Positions 1 to 11,485 of a stretch of DNA of 60,959 nucleotides are shown here, in pieces; the first letter of the stretch is position 1, and the number at the start of each line of letters is the position of its first letter. Under the pieces are notes generated by a model. That model had not been told where the DNA came from, did not search any database, and was given only the letters and a program-made list of their open reading frames with translations. The position numbers were made by a program, and so were the translations under genes. The stretch comes from Lactifluus volemus (taxonomy: Eukaryota > Basidiomycota > Agaricomycetes > Russulales > Russulaceae): contig WTXI01000222.1 in the NCBI GenBank assembly GCA_022376515.1, forward strand, positions 1 through 60,959. Reading direction: 5' to 3'.

Positions 1-202
1 AAAACTTCGTGACTCGTCCTAGTTTGTTTTCTGTTCCATCAACGTTAAAGATCTGGATTGGTTTGTCTAGATCTTTTGTTCCTAGTTGCCATCTTTCTGC
101 CGTTCGATGGTCGATGAAATTACTGGTAGCGCTGCTATCAACTAGCGCTTTGTCTTCCTTCGTTCCGCCATTATAGCTTGAATAAATAATAGGGACTTCC
201 AT
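1..202 (-). CDS. GypsyA Pol N-terminus: retropepsin (partial)
   Basis: Reading leftwards from an ATG at 200-202, the peptide runs through ALVDSSATSNFID to FNVDGTEN and off the window edge. This is the aspartic protease region of Ty3/Gypsy Pol, which cleaves the polyprotein. The third residue of the usual D-S/T-G triad is Ser here; the homologous GypsyB protease at 37.5 kb has DSGATENFID, so activity of this copy is doubtful. The frame is -1 relative to Gag and starts 72 bp after the Gag stop, so Pol is either a separate ORF or made by frameshifting. I see no classical slippery heptamer at the Gag end. Confidence 0.75.
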   Translation of the reverse strand, partial: MEVPIIYSSYNGGTKEDKALVDSSATSNFIDHRTAERWQLGTKDLDKPIQIFNVDGTENKLGRVTKF

Positions 203-273
203 TGATGAAATGGCATTTAAATACAAGCTATTCGGTACTAAGGCTCGGATCCAGGCGGCGAGATCAGAGCCCT

Positions 274-2094
274 TTAAAAAGACGGATCTTGGGAAAGGGA
301 TTCGGCAAGTTTGCCACGTTCTTCGTCAGACATGGCTTTGAGGGCTTTAGCGATTTCTTCATTTGTTGGTTTAGAAGTAGGAGTGTTAGTCGCCGTTACT
401 TCGGATGTTTCAGTAACACAGACACGTGTGGTGTCGGTGTTTTTAGCGTTTTGTTTCTTCTTGACAGGGCATTCCCTAGAGAGATGGCCCTGTTCTTTGC
501 AATAGAAGCAACGTCCTTCACGTATGAGGCGTTCACGATCAGGATCGGGGGTGCGATTGTTTTGGGTAGTAGTGACGTCTACATCCATAGCATCAGGATC
601 GCGTTGTGGTCGTGGGGTTGGACGCGGTAATTGTTGAGGACGGCGTTGTTGTTGTTGTTGTCCTCGCGCATTGCCAAGCAACTGGGTAATGCGTCCTAAT
701 GATCCTCCACCATGTAGTTCTTTGAACAGTTTTTGTTCCGTCCACGCAGCTGAATGTTTTCGTGCTGCCTCCTGCCAGTCTGCAAGAGTTTCTGGTTTCG
801 GCCATTCACGGTTCATGATGGTCATATGAAGAGCTTCCTTTAGACCGGCATGATATTAGATAATAGTTCCTTGAGCGTCGGCTTCAAAACCTGCTTCTTC
901 AAGAAGGTCGTTGAATGAAGTGGTGTAATCATCTAGATTGTCTCTGACCATCTGGAGTTTCGTGAATTTTGTGAGGGCATCTTCTTTAGCGGCTGCATCT
1001 CGGAAATCTTCAAGGAACCTTTGTTTGAAACCAACCCAAAGGTCCAGATCATTGGGGTCTCCTCCATGGTCTAGATACCCTCCCAGGGAGTTAAGACGCG
1101 CTTGGGCCCAACCTTCACAACATGGTCCAGCCATAAATGTGGTGAACATGAGGATTTGGTTTGAGGGGTTCGACATTCCAGGGTTTCCTTGGTTTAATCT
1201 TCGGTAATTTTCGAAGATTTCCATGAAACGTTTTGATCGTGATCTGTTTCCGTCAAAGGGTTTTGGGGGGATTTCTATTAACCCTCCTCCAGCAGTGGGG
1301 ATTTGAGCAAAGCCTTGGCCTTGTTGAAGGGAGGCTGCTGCTGCTCCGCCTCCTCCACCGCCACCACCACCGCCATCTCCTCCTCCTCCTCCAGGACTAC
1401 CGGGTGCTCCTCCACCTCCTCCACTGCCTCCTGGAGTACCGCTTCCTCCTCCTCCTCCACTGCTGCTGAAAATTGCTCCACTGCCGCTTGCCGTGATGGG
1501 GGCTTTCTTTCCTTTTCCTTTGGGTTGGGAAAAGAGGGTCGAAGCGGCGGTGGTTGCAGGTGGTGCTGTGGTGGTCGCTGATGCAATTTGGAAGGGGGGG
1601 AGTAGTGCGTATCCAGCAATTCCTTTTGCTGCTGCATGAAAGGTTCGTGCCACAAAAGCTTGAATAGGGGAGGTGCTGGTCGAAGCGGGGGCTTTAGATT
1701 TAAATATGGTGTTTAGAGCGAGGAGTTCTTTAGGGGTAAGCGGGGCGTTTGGGTCGGGTACTGGTTCAGGTGTCGGTTGCTTAGCAAATATTTTTCTCAT
1801 TTGCTCAAGCTGTTCGTCAGTAGGACTATCAGGTAGAAGGTCCATAGCTAGGTTGTAGTTTGGTTCTTCGCCACTTCCAGAGTCAGAAGGTGTCGCGGGT
1901 TGTTTCACTTGTTCAATTGCTTGTTCAAGCGAGATCATGGGAGTATGGGAGTGGGTGCGAAGTCTAGTCCCAGCGGCCTGCGCAAGGACTTCATCATCTT
2001 CGTCATCGCCTTGTGTAGGGCGATCTTGTTCAGGAGATTCTTCGGCTAACGTGGTGAATCTACCATATGGACTGCCTTTAGAGCTGTCTGACAT
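274..2094 (-). pseudogene. GypsyA Gag, one in-frame stop
   Basis: Gag forms the particle of an LTR retrotransposon and binds its RNA. The ATG at 2092-2094 lies just inside the LTR. In order: an acidic N-terminus, a long Gly-rich linker, a capsid-like segment containing FDGNRSRSKRFMEIFENYRR, a basic Gln-rich stretch, then a CCHC zinc knuckle, CFYCKEQGHLSREC. The only break is a stop at 856-858 in an otherwise continuous frame, consistent with a single C-to-T change of a Gln codon. The long ORFs on the opposite strand come from the GGN-rich linker and are shadows. Confidence 0.85.
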
Positions 2095-2116
2095 GGTTCG
2101 TTCGTTCGTTCACAAA

Positions 2117-2739
2117 TGTGAGAGTTGAAGTCTCAGTTTGTGTTAAGGTTCCAAGTGGGACCTTTGTATGAAGTGTACGATCGTTCATAAAGCGAGACTT
2201 GCAAGACATGCAAGTCAAGTTTAAAGATTCGATAAAGATGAGACTTAGTAAACGACTAAGTCAAGAGCGTTTTCAGAGGTCAAGGGCTTTGGGCTTAGGG
2301 ATAAGACCAAAGTGTCAAGAAGTCAAAGGACGTGATGTCAAGAGGGTTCTCTCAGGTCTGATGCTTCTAGGCAAGCAAGGTTCTAATAGATAGAAGACTT
2401 GGATTGCGAAACAAAACTGAGACTTAAGGTCTCTAGGGCAGAAAGTACAGGGTTTATATAGAAGAAGACGAGGCTATGTGCACAGCCATAGGGGCTGTGA
2501 CCTTCGTACAGCTTTCAGGGTTTGAAACATGTTGCAGGAATCAGCGAGTCATCCTGTGCATGTGGCTGTTGCTTGCGGCTGTACGATGCTGTGCGAGGCT
2601 GTATCGTGAGAAAGATAAGTAAGCGATCTGAAACAAAGCGATTGGCAGTCCATTCACATAAGCAAGGGAGTCAGCAGAAATGAGTCAGCAGTCCGAAAAT
2701 GTATAGTATGAGTCAGCAAACACGTGTCAGTCCATAACA
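2117..2739 (-). repeat. GypsyA 5' LTR (623 bp)
   Basis: On the plus strand it starts TGTGAGAG and ends CATAACA, so on the minus strand it has TG...CA ends. A TATATAAA-type box is at 2453-2460 in the minus direction. It aligns along its length with 50846-51643 once a 172 bp MITE is removed from that copy. Two TGAGTCA motifs lie near its outer end. Confidence 0.8.
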
Positions 2740-3958
2740 AATCTTGTACCCATGCGACACCAGAGGCCCTTTGACCATTCCCAACATTGTCATGACGTGA
2801 TTGTAGGGAATAAGCATATCATCGTGGTTTTGGTTGATGGCTTTGTACATTCTCCACTTGGTTTTGAAGATGTTGTATAGGCTTTTATCCCTTTGAATGG
2901 CATGGGCAGTATTCCTTTCAGGCCATTCCTTAGAGGGGCAACTGGTTGGGCTCCAGCTGCTGCAGCTGCCGCACCTTCCCCTCCACTGCCACTGCCTCCA
3001 CCACCACCACCACCACCTCCATCACCACTTTGGCTTGGTCCTGCTGCCGCCGTGGTTTGTACTGGCTGGGTCAAGGTTGCTGAGCAAGTGAACATAGGTG
3101 TTGGCGAGGTGATGCTAAGGGCGCTCATGGCATGGTCTATGGGGGTGACTGGAGTGATCAGTCTGGGTTCTTCATTTTCCTGTGTAGGTGGGGGTTCTCT
3201 GGTCTGGTTGTCTTCAGAGGAGGAGTTCGCTCCCGCTGAGTCTTGTTGAGGTGACGTTGTTCTACCTTCATCTTTACTTTCATCCTCGCTTGTTTCTGAT
3301 GGTTGTAGCGAGGGGGGGAGGGCTAGTTCATTGAGGATGTAGTTGTACTTGGTGAACTTCATGGTGGGGTTGGTCCAATAATCACCGTTTGCCCAATAGA
3401 TGTTGTACCACTGGTTATTGATGAATTCACAGGGAGATCTGTACTTGGTTCTTGATTCTTTCCCCTCATGATAGGAATGGTAGGCTGTTGGTTTCTGGTA
3501 CAGTTGGTGTGTCTGTCTTCTGTCTTCTAAAAATCTGATGCTTCCTTTCCATTCGGGTGTCAAGTTGTCGTCCTCTCTGGGGATGACCCTGGTTCCAAGG
3601 TCTTCTTGTTGGTATCCCAGATGACAATTAAAGACACATCGTTATTCCTGTCCAGCCTTGCATATGGAAGGTGATGTGATCCCCCAGTAGGTAGAGGATC
3701 AATGTGTTTCCTTGTTCAGGTTGGAACAACTCTGTTCCTGCACCTATTATTTGTTCCAGATGCTCAATCGTGTGCAAACAGAAGATGAGTGCTTCTTTCT
3801 AGCACCACCTTTCTATTCCTCTTGACTGATAGTACGCTTGTACAGCAGTGTTCTTGTTCAGGTGTACGTTAATCAACAATTCTTTGATCTGGATGTAGTC
3901 TGGTTGTTGTAGGTAATCCCAAGTGGACATACACTTGGTGGGTAAGAGCTTTGGCTTT
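2740..3958 (-). pseudogene. GypsyB Gag, 5' fragment (minus copy)
   Basis: Homologous to the plus-strand Gag at 35429-37446: shared blocks include QLYQKPTAYHS, MKFTKY.YILN and TPVTPIDRAMSALSITSPTP-like text, followed by a Gly-rich and Ala-rich linker. A 1 nt loss near 2880 shifts the frame, and another shift lies between about 3560 and 3640. The frame then continues as IPYNHVMTMLGMVKG up to 2740, where GypsyA cuts in. Non-functional. Confidence 0.8.
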
Positions 3959-4472
3959 TGTTACAGCTCTACTGGGGCCAGGTCCCAACTATGGTTCAAG
4001 AGTTCTGATCTCTCCCAAGATCTAGGTTCAGGGTCACTCAAGGTAACGATGCGCAGAACCCTGTGGTGTTGTAGCACAACCACCAAGCTTCGATGGCCCT
4101 ACTAGGGCATATAGGGGGATAAGAGAAGAGGGGAAAAGAGAAGAGGGGAGTTCTTGTCACTCAGGAGAGGGTGAAACAGGTAGATTTAGTTAAAGCCAAA
4201 GCTGGGGTACAAGCTACCAGCTGAGGCCTACTTATACAAGCTATGCTAATTGTTGTACCAAACTAGGGTAGACAATAGACATGCAATCAAGATAATAGGA
4301 ATCGAAGACAATAGGAACTTGAGACAATAGCACTGGACTAAACAAGGCAAACAATGGGAAGAGAGAACAATAGAACAATCAAGACAATAGAGACATGTGG
4401 AAAAGGGATGTTATCCAAATGAGTAAGCGGTTAGGGAAGCATAGGGTCCAATGTGTCCTGCATTCTGTAACA
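3959..4472 (-). repeat. GypsyB 5' LTR (514 bp, minus copy)
   Basis: Runs from TGTTACAG to TCTGTAACA on the plus strand and aligns with the LTRs at 34773-35461 and 44861-45375 and the solo LTR at 49337-49851. It is followed by TACAC (4473-4477), the possible target duplication. Many copies of ACAATAG/CTATTGT give the U3 a repetitive look. Confidence 0.85.
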
Positions 4473-4988
4473 TACACACTATGTTTGGCTTGATATTGGA
4501 AAGATTATGGAGTATGTCGCAATGGGCCACCAATCACGAGTTTATGCCCTGGCAATGAGTAAGGTTTACAACTTTTAGTATTCTCTTCTTTGTCTGATTA
4601 TTTCAAACGTGATGTAGTTCTCAACCCGAAGACAAAATTTTGATGGATGAAAGAGCACTGGTCACCGGAAAATGTCAAGGATGCTGAGAAGTGGATGGAA
4701 GAAGCAGTGTGTCATTCAATTGAACTATTTACTTGATATGGGCTCATTAATCTCTAATAATCTGTAGATGCTGGCCCACAAGAGAGCATGTCAAAGACCA
4801 ATAAGTCAGAGTGCAAGGACAGCAACAATAACATCCCACGCCACAGCTACCACAGTGCCCAAGGCCTCAGGCTTATATTCTACTACTAGCCGTGCTTCAT
4901 CTGCTCAGACCCTCTGGCTTTGCAAAGTTTTCAGGGCTTAGTACATCATGATAAGCAGCATCATTACCCTCACTATCACACTCTTCCT
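4473..4988 (+). pseudogene. Decayed coding remnant, possibly hAT-like transposase
   Basis: A segment read as VLNPKTKF-WMKEHWSPENVKDAEKW (around 4617-4690, one stop) resembles the 'LxPxxKxxYF...W..E.I..A' block of hAT transposases and is preceded by a plausible intron with GTAAG...GTAG. After about 4760 the sequence is Ser/Thr-rich and unrecognised. The copy is truncated by GypsyB on the left and by solo LTR X1 on the right. The family call is tentative. Confidence 0.35.
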
Positions 4989-4993
4989 CATCT

Positions 4994-5236
4994 TGTTATT
5001 TGGGCTACTGTAGTGTCAGCCCAACGCTTCTTTGACTGTTTGCCTCCCTTATTTAGTATATGCTTAGTCAGGCTTGCCTTTACTGCAGTGGACGGAGTTT
5101 TGGGGACTTCAGTCTCATTCTCTCTACTGCAGGTCAGTAGTTATCATTGTCTTTGGTCAATTCAGTCTCATTCTCTCCACTGCAGTCCCCTTGGTCCTCT
5201 GTGACTCAAGGGCCCTTCACAGCTCCAGTTAAAACA
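4994..5236 (+). repeat. Solo LTR X1 (243 bp)
   Basis: Starts TGTTATTTGGGC and ends TTAAAACA, flanked by a perfect 5 bp duplication CATCT (4989-4993 and 5237-5241). TG...CA ends plus a 5 bp duplication fit an LTR integrase product. This is the long form, with an extra ~54 bp between two near-identical CAGTCTCATTCTCT..CTGCAG blocks. Confidence 0.85.
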
Positions 5237-5241
5237 CATCT

Positions 5242-5819
5242 GTGTCCTCTACACCACTGGCACCCTCCCTTACACCTGCTGCTTCAGGCTTGTGGCAACC
5301 TGTACCTACTCTTACAAAACAAGAACGAATACTTCAAGAGGAAGAAATGTGAGAACATAATATCCAGGCAGTACAGAACACTCTTTATTGATACAAGGAA
5401 GATGCATGGCCCCTTGTTGACAATGGTGGGAGGAACTGGTGTTGGACACTTCAGTGTCACTTCAAGGAGTACACACCTAATTGAAGGCATGCCAAACCCA
5501 CAGGGCTGTCCAGTACATAAATTTCAGTATGCTTTCTTATCACTGTTGGCACAAGTGGAGCTGATCCCACACCTGATATTGCCTTCTCAATACTTTCAGT
5601 GGAGCACAGGTGCATGGAGTGGCCAAGGTGAGTTCACGCATTCTCAGGTATGAAACATGCATCTGATGTGGTAAAAGCTCAAAGTGCTTATATCAAAGAC
5701 TTTACACCCAGCCTCCAATGCACTTTTCTCTCAATGTCCTTCACCCATGACAGATATCTCAGTGCATGAGTTCTAGACAGTATTGACTGTGCTAAGGACT
5801 GTGCTAAAACTTTGCTTTA
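5242..5819 (+). other. Unrecognised remnant between X1 and the KOW gene
   Basis: A 168-codon open frame (5147-5653) starts inside the solo LTR, so its beginning is meaningless. The part after 5242 continues the Ser/Pro-rich remnant seen left of X1. No domain was recognised. The segment before 5820 may hold upstream exons of the KOW-like gene, but I cannot define them. Confidence 0.3.
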
Positions 5820-8064
5820 TTTAGCTCTACAATTTACTTGATCTTGAAGCGATCATAGCTGATGAAGATAAAGAAGATGTGGAGTATGAGGAGGAACTAG
5901 GAAAGTAAATTCTGATACAGTTTGTACATCAATTAATTATTCTACTAGATGATTTCTTGGCTAATGATCTGGACAAAAGTGTTGCAGATCTGAGTGAACA
6001 TCATGCATTCCTACTGGATGATTGCATTTCGGCTACAGAGGCCTGGGAACTGGAAGCACAGGTGAAAGACTTTGCTAAGGACTCTGTGAAAGCAAATTGG
6101 TACAAGATGGATGTTGTCCCACAGCATTTACTTGTCCCGATGGACTCCGATCCTGGTATATGGGCTGTCCAGGTCAAGGTAAGACATCACACCATGCATA
6201 AGTATTCATTTGACAATTTCTAGCTCAGATTTGAGAGGAGCCTGGTTCTTCAAATTTTCCACCAGTGCACAGGAGGATTAGAGTAACTGGATGTCACATT
6301 GGTTTTTTCCCAAGATGGGATCCCAGGCTTGTTTTACCTGGAGCTGTGAAGGGCCCTTGAGTCACAGAGGACCAAGGGGACTGCAGTGGAGAGAATGAGA
6401 CTGAAGTCCCCAGAACTCCGTCCACTGCAGTGAAGGCAAGCCTGACTAAGCATATACTAAATAAGGAAGGCAAATAGTCAAAGAAGCATTGGGCTGACAC
6501 TACAGTAGCCCAAATAACAAGGCTATGTGTTCCTGAAAGGCAGTCTCCCAGCCATGGGACAGGCCCTCAGTGGGCTTGTAACCATCTTGGCCCATCACAG
6601 TCCACGGCTCATCCCCATTGAGAAGCATACTGCATTGCTTAGTAGCCACAACCCATTGGCTGGTTCCATCCAGAAAGGTCAATGGGTGCAGATAATCTAT
6701 GGACTTTATTGCAAAGATATTAGGTTTGTATGTGAATGCTGTGACTCATTGGACTTAGACATAGTCATTGCACTCATCCCTCAGATTCCCACCAAGACTG
6801 ATCTGCATAGTGCAGGTCATATCGGTAAGAGAAAGCAGATTTTCAGACCTCACCTGCATACTTGGTCTGAAGCCCAAGTTGCACATGAATGGACTGCTGC
6901 AAAAGTGTGGAACATCTCATCTGATGCATTCATATTCCACAATGAAACATACAAATCTGGCTTGCTCATGAAAGGCTATTTGTCAACCAGTCTCGTCATC
7001 ATCTGCTCACCCTCCTCTTCTACCTTCCTGATATTTCTCTCTGCCTCAAGCTTCAGTGTGCAGCCCTTATTCCACCAGTGTCAACATCACTTTGTCCAAG
7101 ATTCACTACAGCCCCAGCAAAGGGTTAAGGTGGAATTAGGGGACCTCGTCAGCCTTATTGGCTGTATAAATGAAATCATTGATGGCATTGCCTCTATCAT
7201 ACTGGAGAAAGAAGATGACTTTCAGGTGATGCCCCTGGTCACTCTTCATGATTTAGCGCCACATTATGTTCCAGGAGACAAAGTCAAGGCCTGCTGTGGT
7301 GACTCATCCAGGATTGTCAAATTGGTCAACGATACTGATCAAGTGATTGGTTTATGTCTGATCTAACCCAATCCAAGAGGTAAGTGATTAGATTTCACAG
7401 CGATAACTGCTACTGACAATTAGAAGATTACAACTTTAACGGATTTTGTCAAGTTCTATGATCCTCCCCTTTAGTGGTCACAACAACGGGTAGGGACTTA
7501 GGTTGAGTTGCATGCAGATTGCGAAGGTCAATAGGGGAAGTGGCATGGGTTCATCAAGGAGATCAATGGTGGTACTGCACACATAGTGGATGAACATTCT
7601 TTCTGCAAGGTAAGTATCAGTATCTTGAAGAAACATTTCTGATGTCCTTGTATAGTTTATGATCAATGAGCATCAGTTCAACGTCTGTGCTATACAGGGT
7701 CCTTCTTTGCCATGGAATGATCCAGTCCATCCCTTTGTTGATCGGCAAGTCGTGATCACACACAGCTGCTTCAAGTCTTACTGTGCCCTTGTTAAGGATG
7801 TTGGCCCATCTGGGGTGATAGTGGAACCCCAAGCTCTCCTGGTTGCCAAGAGCTCGCCAAGGCAGCTCATTTCATGGTGTGACTTCATACTCATGTAAGT
7901 GTGTGTCTGTGTGTTTTTGCATAGAATCTCACATGTGAATTTGTGGAGATAAGACCTGTGAAAGAACATGCAAGACCACTCCCCCCTCACCCCATCACTC
8001 CACCATCTGGTGCACCAATTGACTTTGAGAGGCTCACACTGGAACTGGAGGGCTCTCAGAGAGG
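5820..8064 (+). pseudogene. Spt5-like NGN/KOW-repeat protein gene, broken
   Basis: Spt5 is a transcription elongation factor with an acidic N-terminus, an NGN domain and several KOW domains; many Agaricomycete genomes carry extra Spt5-like genes. Visible in order: an acidic exon (IIADEDKEDVEYEEELG) ending at a GTAAAT donor near 5907; NGN-like DPGIWAVQVK; GYVFLKGSLPAMGQALSGL; a KOW-like block GQWVQIIYGLYCKDIRFVC; a second GDLVSLIG...GIASIILE; a third RQVVITHSCFKSYCALVKDV (7747 onward); and a Pro-rich end PLPPHPITPPSGAPIDFE. Solo LTR X2 splits the NGN region, and several stops lie between the later blocks. Probably a TE-borne or duplicated relative rather than the true Spt5 gene. Confidence 0.6.
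6330..6519 (-). repeat. Solo LTR X2 (190 bp) inside the KOW gene
   Basis: Inverted copy of X1 (starts TGTTTTACC, ends AATAACA on the plus strand), flanked by AGGCT at 6325-6329 and 6520-6524. Taking it out together with one AGGCT rejoins the codons of the NGN-like block (..IPGYVFLKGS), which shows that the gene is older than the insertion. This is the short form of the family. Confidence 0.88.
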
Positions 8065-8103
8065 TAAGTATATCTTATTGCCATCTCAGTAAAAGTTAAC
8101 ATA
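8065..8103. other. Target flank of the pogo element
   Basis: Short AT-rich flank that ends in the TA duplicated by the pogo element (8102-8103; second TA at 10944-10945). Confidence 0.6.
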
Positions 8104-8356
8104 CAGTTGAAGCCCTCTTAACCCATAGCCCTCATAACTCATACTCCCTCATACCCCATATATTTTTCAAGTTACCAACCTGGTTTGCAGGGAAACCCAG
8201 TTGATAACCCATACCTCTGTGATACCCCATACCCCATAACCTCCGTGACCAAAAACCCATACATTTTACTAGTACATTTTGGGACATCCGTAGTCTCGAT
8301 CTGAACTGACACATCACAAGCTGCTAAATAAACTATTTTTGCTTGTTTTTTCTATG

Positions 8357-10690
8357 AAAACCATGGCATTGAAGCCACTTGAGGTCCTCCATAAAGGGCT
8401 GAAAATCCTCAACAATCAAGTTAAGGCAAAGAAGGAGACTCTTCAGGCTCAACTAGCAGAAAGAAAGTCAATTTCTTCACAAGATGAGCATTGGCTTGAC
8501 TATGATGCCAATTTGGTAGATGAGCAGCAGGTCCTGGATGCCTTGGAGAATACCTCAGACTATGAGTGGGGTGTTGCAAGACTGGGTGATAAACAAAAAG
8601 GTGTTGTGAGAAGGCTTCATGAGGCCGCAGGTGATCTCAGCAAGGTGGTTAGAAAGAAGCATAAACATGTGTCCAATATTTTCCCTATTTTACAGATGGA
8701 ACTGACCAATGAAAGGCCCAGAATGTGTACACAAAGGACCCGATAAAAGGCTAGCCCCATGCCAGTTTTTACAAAGAAGGAGAACACAACACTGGCCCAG
8801 TGCATTGAAATCTTAGATTGGTACCATGCCAACAGTGAAAACTAGTTGAAAACAGTGAAACACTTTAATGCAATATATCCAAACCTCAGAATCAAGCAGC
8901 CCCTTGTCTCAGCATGGCTAAAGGAGGAAGAGAAGTGGCAAGAAGAATGGGCTTGCAATGGGGCATGGACAGCAAAGCGTACTTGACGAACTCAGCATCC
9001 AGAGGTCACAGAGATGATGGACTTATGGGTGTCAAATGCAATGACAGACAACATCCTTCTCACTGGTGAGGTCTTGCATCAAAAATGGACAAGATTTGCA
9101 GACCTGGTTGGTGTTCCGATGGACAAGTGCCTCAACTTGAGCAATGGTTGGTTGGCCTGGTTCAAGGTTAGGAATGGCCTGAAAGAGTTCAAACAGCACG
9201 GTGAAGCTGCATTAGTGAGCCTAGAAACAGCAGAAAAAGAGCGGCAACATATTTGAGAGCTTGTGGAGAAGGATGGTGTTGAGCTGTGGGACCTTTTCAA
9301 CACAGATGAGATGGGGCTTTTCTATGGGCAAGCATCACTTTTTCTCATTTAAGTTTGGTCACACTGATTTAATGGACAGGTTGCCTCCTGATCGGGGTCT
9401 TGCTGATAAGAAGTCTTCTGGGGTCAAAGGGAAAAAGGTCTGATTGACATACCTTCTCACATCGAATGCAGATGGATCAGAGAAACTGCCGCCACTTATC
9501 ATCAGAAAGGCAAAAAAACCATGTGCATTCCAAAACAAAACAGGTGCACAACTTGGTTTTCATTACCAGAACAACGCAAAAGCCTGGATGACTGGTGATC
9601 TTTATCAAGAGTGGCTGAGACAGTGGGACCATGAATTGGGAGCGAGAAATTGCAAGGTTGTTCTTTTACAGGATAACTTCTCTGGCCATATCATTCCAGA
9701 CAGTCTTCAAAACATCCACATCATGAATTTTTAATCAAATCTCACTGCCCATGTCCAACCTATGGACCAGGGCATCATCAGATGCTTCAAGGCTCATTAC
9801 CGTGAAAAATACATTCAATGGGCTATCAGCCACTATGACATAGATGTTACCCCTTCCGAAATCTATGACATCAATCAACTTCAGGCCATGCAGCTCGCTG
9901 ATCTTGCTTGGCATGAGGTAGACACCACAACCATCAGACACTGCTGGCATAAGGCAGGTATCTTGCGTATCATGGATTCTCCTACACCAGCCCAACCCAC
10001 AGTTCCGATCTCATCACTTCTTTGTACCCCTTCCCACCATGATGATCAGGACTCGGATCCCATTGCAACTGCCAAGAATGGGCTCAAACACGCTCTTGAT
10101 AACTTGGAAGCAACTTGTGTACTTCAGAACAAGAACAGGATGGACATCGAGGCCTTGCTTGTTTTAATTGGAGTTGTGAAGGGCCCTTGAGTCACAGAGG
10201 ACCAAGGGGACTGCAGTGGAGAGAATGAGACTGAAGTCCCCAGAACTCCATCTACTGCAGTAAAGGCAAGCCTGACTAAGCATATACTAAATAAGGAAGG
10301 CAAATAGTCACAGAAGCGTTGGGCTGACACTACAGTAGCCCAAATAACATTGCTTAACCCACCTGAAGAGACCCAGATGGTGGAAGAGACAACAGATGAA
10401 GAAATTTATCATGCTGTGCTGGCTGCACAGGATGCACAGGCCCAGGAAGAGAACCCCATCAATGGTGGGAGGGTGATAACATAGAGGATGAAAGACCATT
10501 TGAACCTTGTCCAATGTATCATGAGGTGTTTCAGGCAGCATCCATCATCAACCAGTATGTTGAACATGTTGATAATCTGGTTGCACACAAAGTGGAAGCA
10601 ATTTTGGCCTCATTTGAGCATCAGATACAGTTGGAACAGTCTCAGATATTGGCTACCACTCACATTACTGATTATTTTAATCATGTTTAA
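8357..10690 (+). pseudogene. pogo transposase, inactivated
   Basis: The N-terminal half (8357-9256) has coiled-coil-like text followed by a helix-turn-helix region (WLKEEEKWQEEW) and CENP-B-like text, with two or more stops and frameshifts. The catalytic half reads NTDE(M)GLFYG for the first Asp, LLQDNFSGH for the second and HVQPMDQGIIRCFKAHYR for the third acidic site, the standard DDE_1 layout of pogo/Fot1/Tigger enzymes. Solo LTR X3 sits between EALL and NPPEE. The acidic C-terminus ends ITDYFNHV-stop at 10690. The enzyme would cut and paste the element at TA. Confidence 0.8.
10160..10349 (-). repeat. Solo LTR X3 (190 bp) inside the pogo transposase
   Basis: Short-form X copy, inverted relative to X1, flanked by TTGCT at 10155-10159 and 10350-10354. 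Removing it together with one TTGCT restores the transposase frame. It therefore inserted after the pogo element. Confidence 0.9.
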
Positions 10691-10945
10691 TTAACTAGGG
10701 CTTGAAAACATTGAGAGCTTTGAAGTGGATGACAGAAAGGAGAAAAATGAGACAAGTGGAAGGAGTCCACAACTGGAACGCCGTGACAATCACAATCCAC
10801 CACTCCAAAAACCACATATTATTAATAAAAATTTCGGATTTTTTTATGGTCTATTTTTAGTAACACCCTGAAACCCCATACTCTCTCATAACCCATAGCC
10901 CAGAGCTGTGACCAAGGGGTATGGGTTATGAGGGCTTTGACTGTA

Positions 10946-11039
10946 CAATAGAAAGGGCATCACTATCTCCTGCAGAGCCCTTAGCCTCAACCCTGCTCAA
11001 CTTAACCTTTATAGATAGGTGCCTGTATAGCCTTCCATA
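10946..11039. other. Short unassigned flank of pogo
   Basis: No gene or repeat recognised. It lies between the right TA of pogo and a degraded LINE fragment and may belong to that LINE. Confidence 0.4.
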
Positions 11040-11455
11040 AAGGTCAGAAAGTCACACACACACCGCCATTCTTGGTCATAACACATCAAAACAGGGTGTG
11101 GCCTTTCAGGCCCTGGTTATGGCATCAGTTCTAGCTAATGACTTGATCTTTATTATCTCTTCCCCCTCCATTATAATATACATTGCTGACTCCCTGGTTC
11201 TCCCCCACTGCCAGATCACTGAATGCCATGATAACACCACTACATGCTAAGTCATTTGCCAATCCATTATCTCCTCCCTTACTCAACCCAAGATATTGCC
11301 ATCACCATAGCAGAAGCAAGTTATTCTCACCACACTCTCCATCTCTACCTTTCAAGATATAGCCTATGACCAAGCTTTCTCAGAGTGGGAGAAGATTTGG
11401 CTGGATAGCCCCCATTACACCCCCATCTACAGGACCATACCCATACCCTGGAAAA
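11040..11455 (+). pseudogene. Degraded LINE fragment (RNase H-like C-terminal region)
   Basis: Frame pieces such as GHNTSKQGVAFQAL and FSEWEKIWLDSPHYTPIYR align in order with GPDASHRDAAFQAL and LVEWERIWLEDPRRNPAYR of the LINE at 42.6 kb, with similar spacing. Several stops are present. This is an older copy of the same Tad-like family. Confidence 0.6.
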
Positions 11456-11485
11456 ACCTGTACCCCAGGCCCGGGTATGTGTTGA

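Larger units (their letters stand above)
1..2739 (-). mobile_element. Ty3/Gypsy LTR retrotransposon 'GypsyA', 5' part
   Basis: The 5' LTR (2117-2739), Gag (274-2094) and the start of Pol (1-202) lie in order on the minus strand; the rest of pol and the 3' LTR are beyond the left edge. The element interrupts the Gag of another Gypsy family exactly at 2739/2740: the reading of that Gag stops at the LTR edge. The expected 5 bp duplication would begin with AATCT at 2740-2744, but the other flank is not visible. A second copy is at 48365-51643. Confidence 0.85.
8104..10943 (+). mobile_element. pogo-type (Tc1/mariner superfamily) DNA transposon
   Basis: Terminal inverted repeats: left CAGTTGAAGCCCTCTTAACC, right (reverse complement) CAGTCAAAGCCCTCATAACC, flanked by TA on both sides. 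Subterminal regions are rich in CCCATA/CCCTCATA repeats. It contains a decayed transposase with a CENP-B-like DNA-binding half and a DDE half, plus solo LTR X3. The net length without X3 is about 2.65 kb. Confidence 0.85.

Noticed and set aside
1278..1655. Long frames on both strands over the GypsyA Gag linker
   Set aside because: They arise from the GGN/CCN-rich linker; the minus frame with the zinc knuckle and capsid text is the real one.
4994..5236. Family X as a TIR-type MITE
   Set aside because: The ends are only weakly inverted; TG...CA with 5 bp duplications in four copies fits solo LTRs better.
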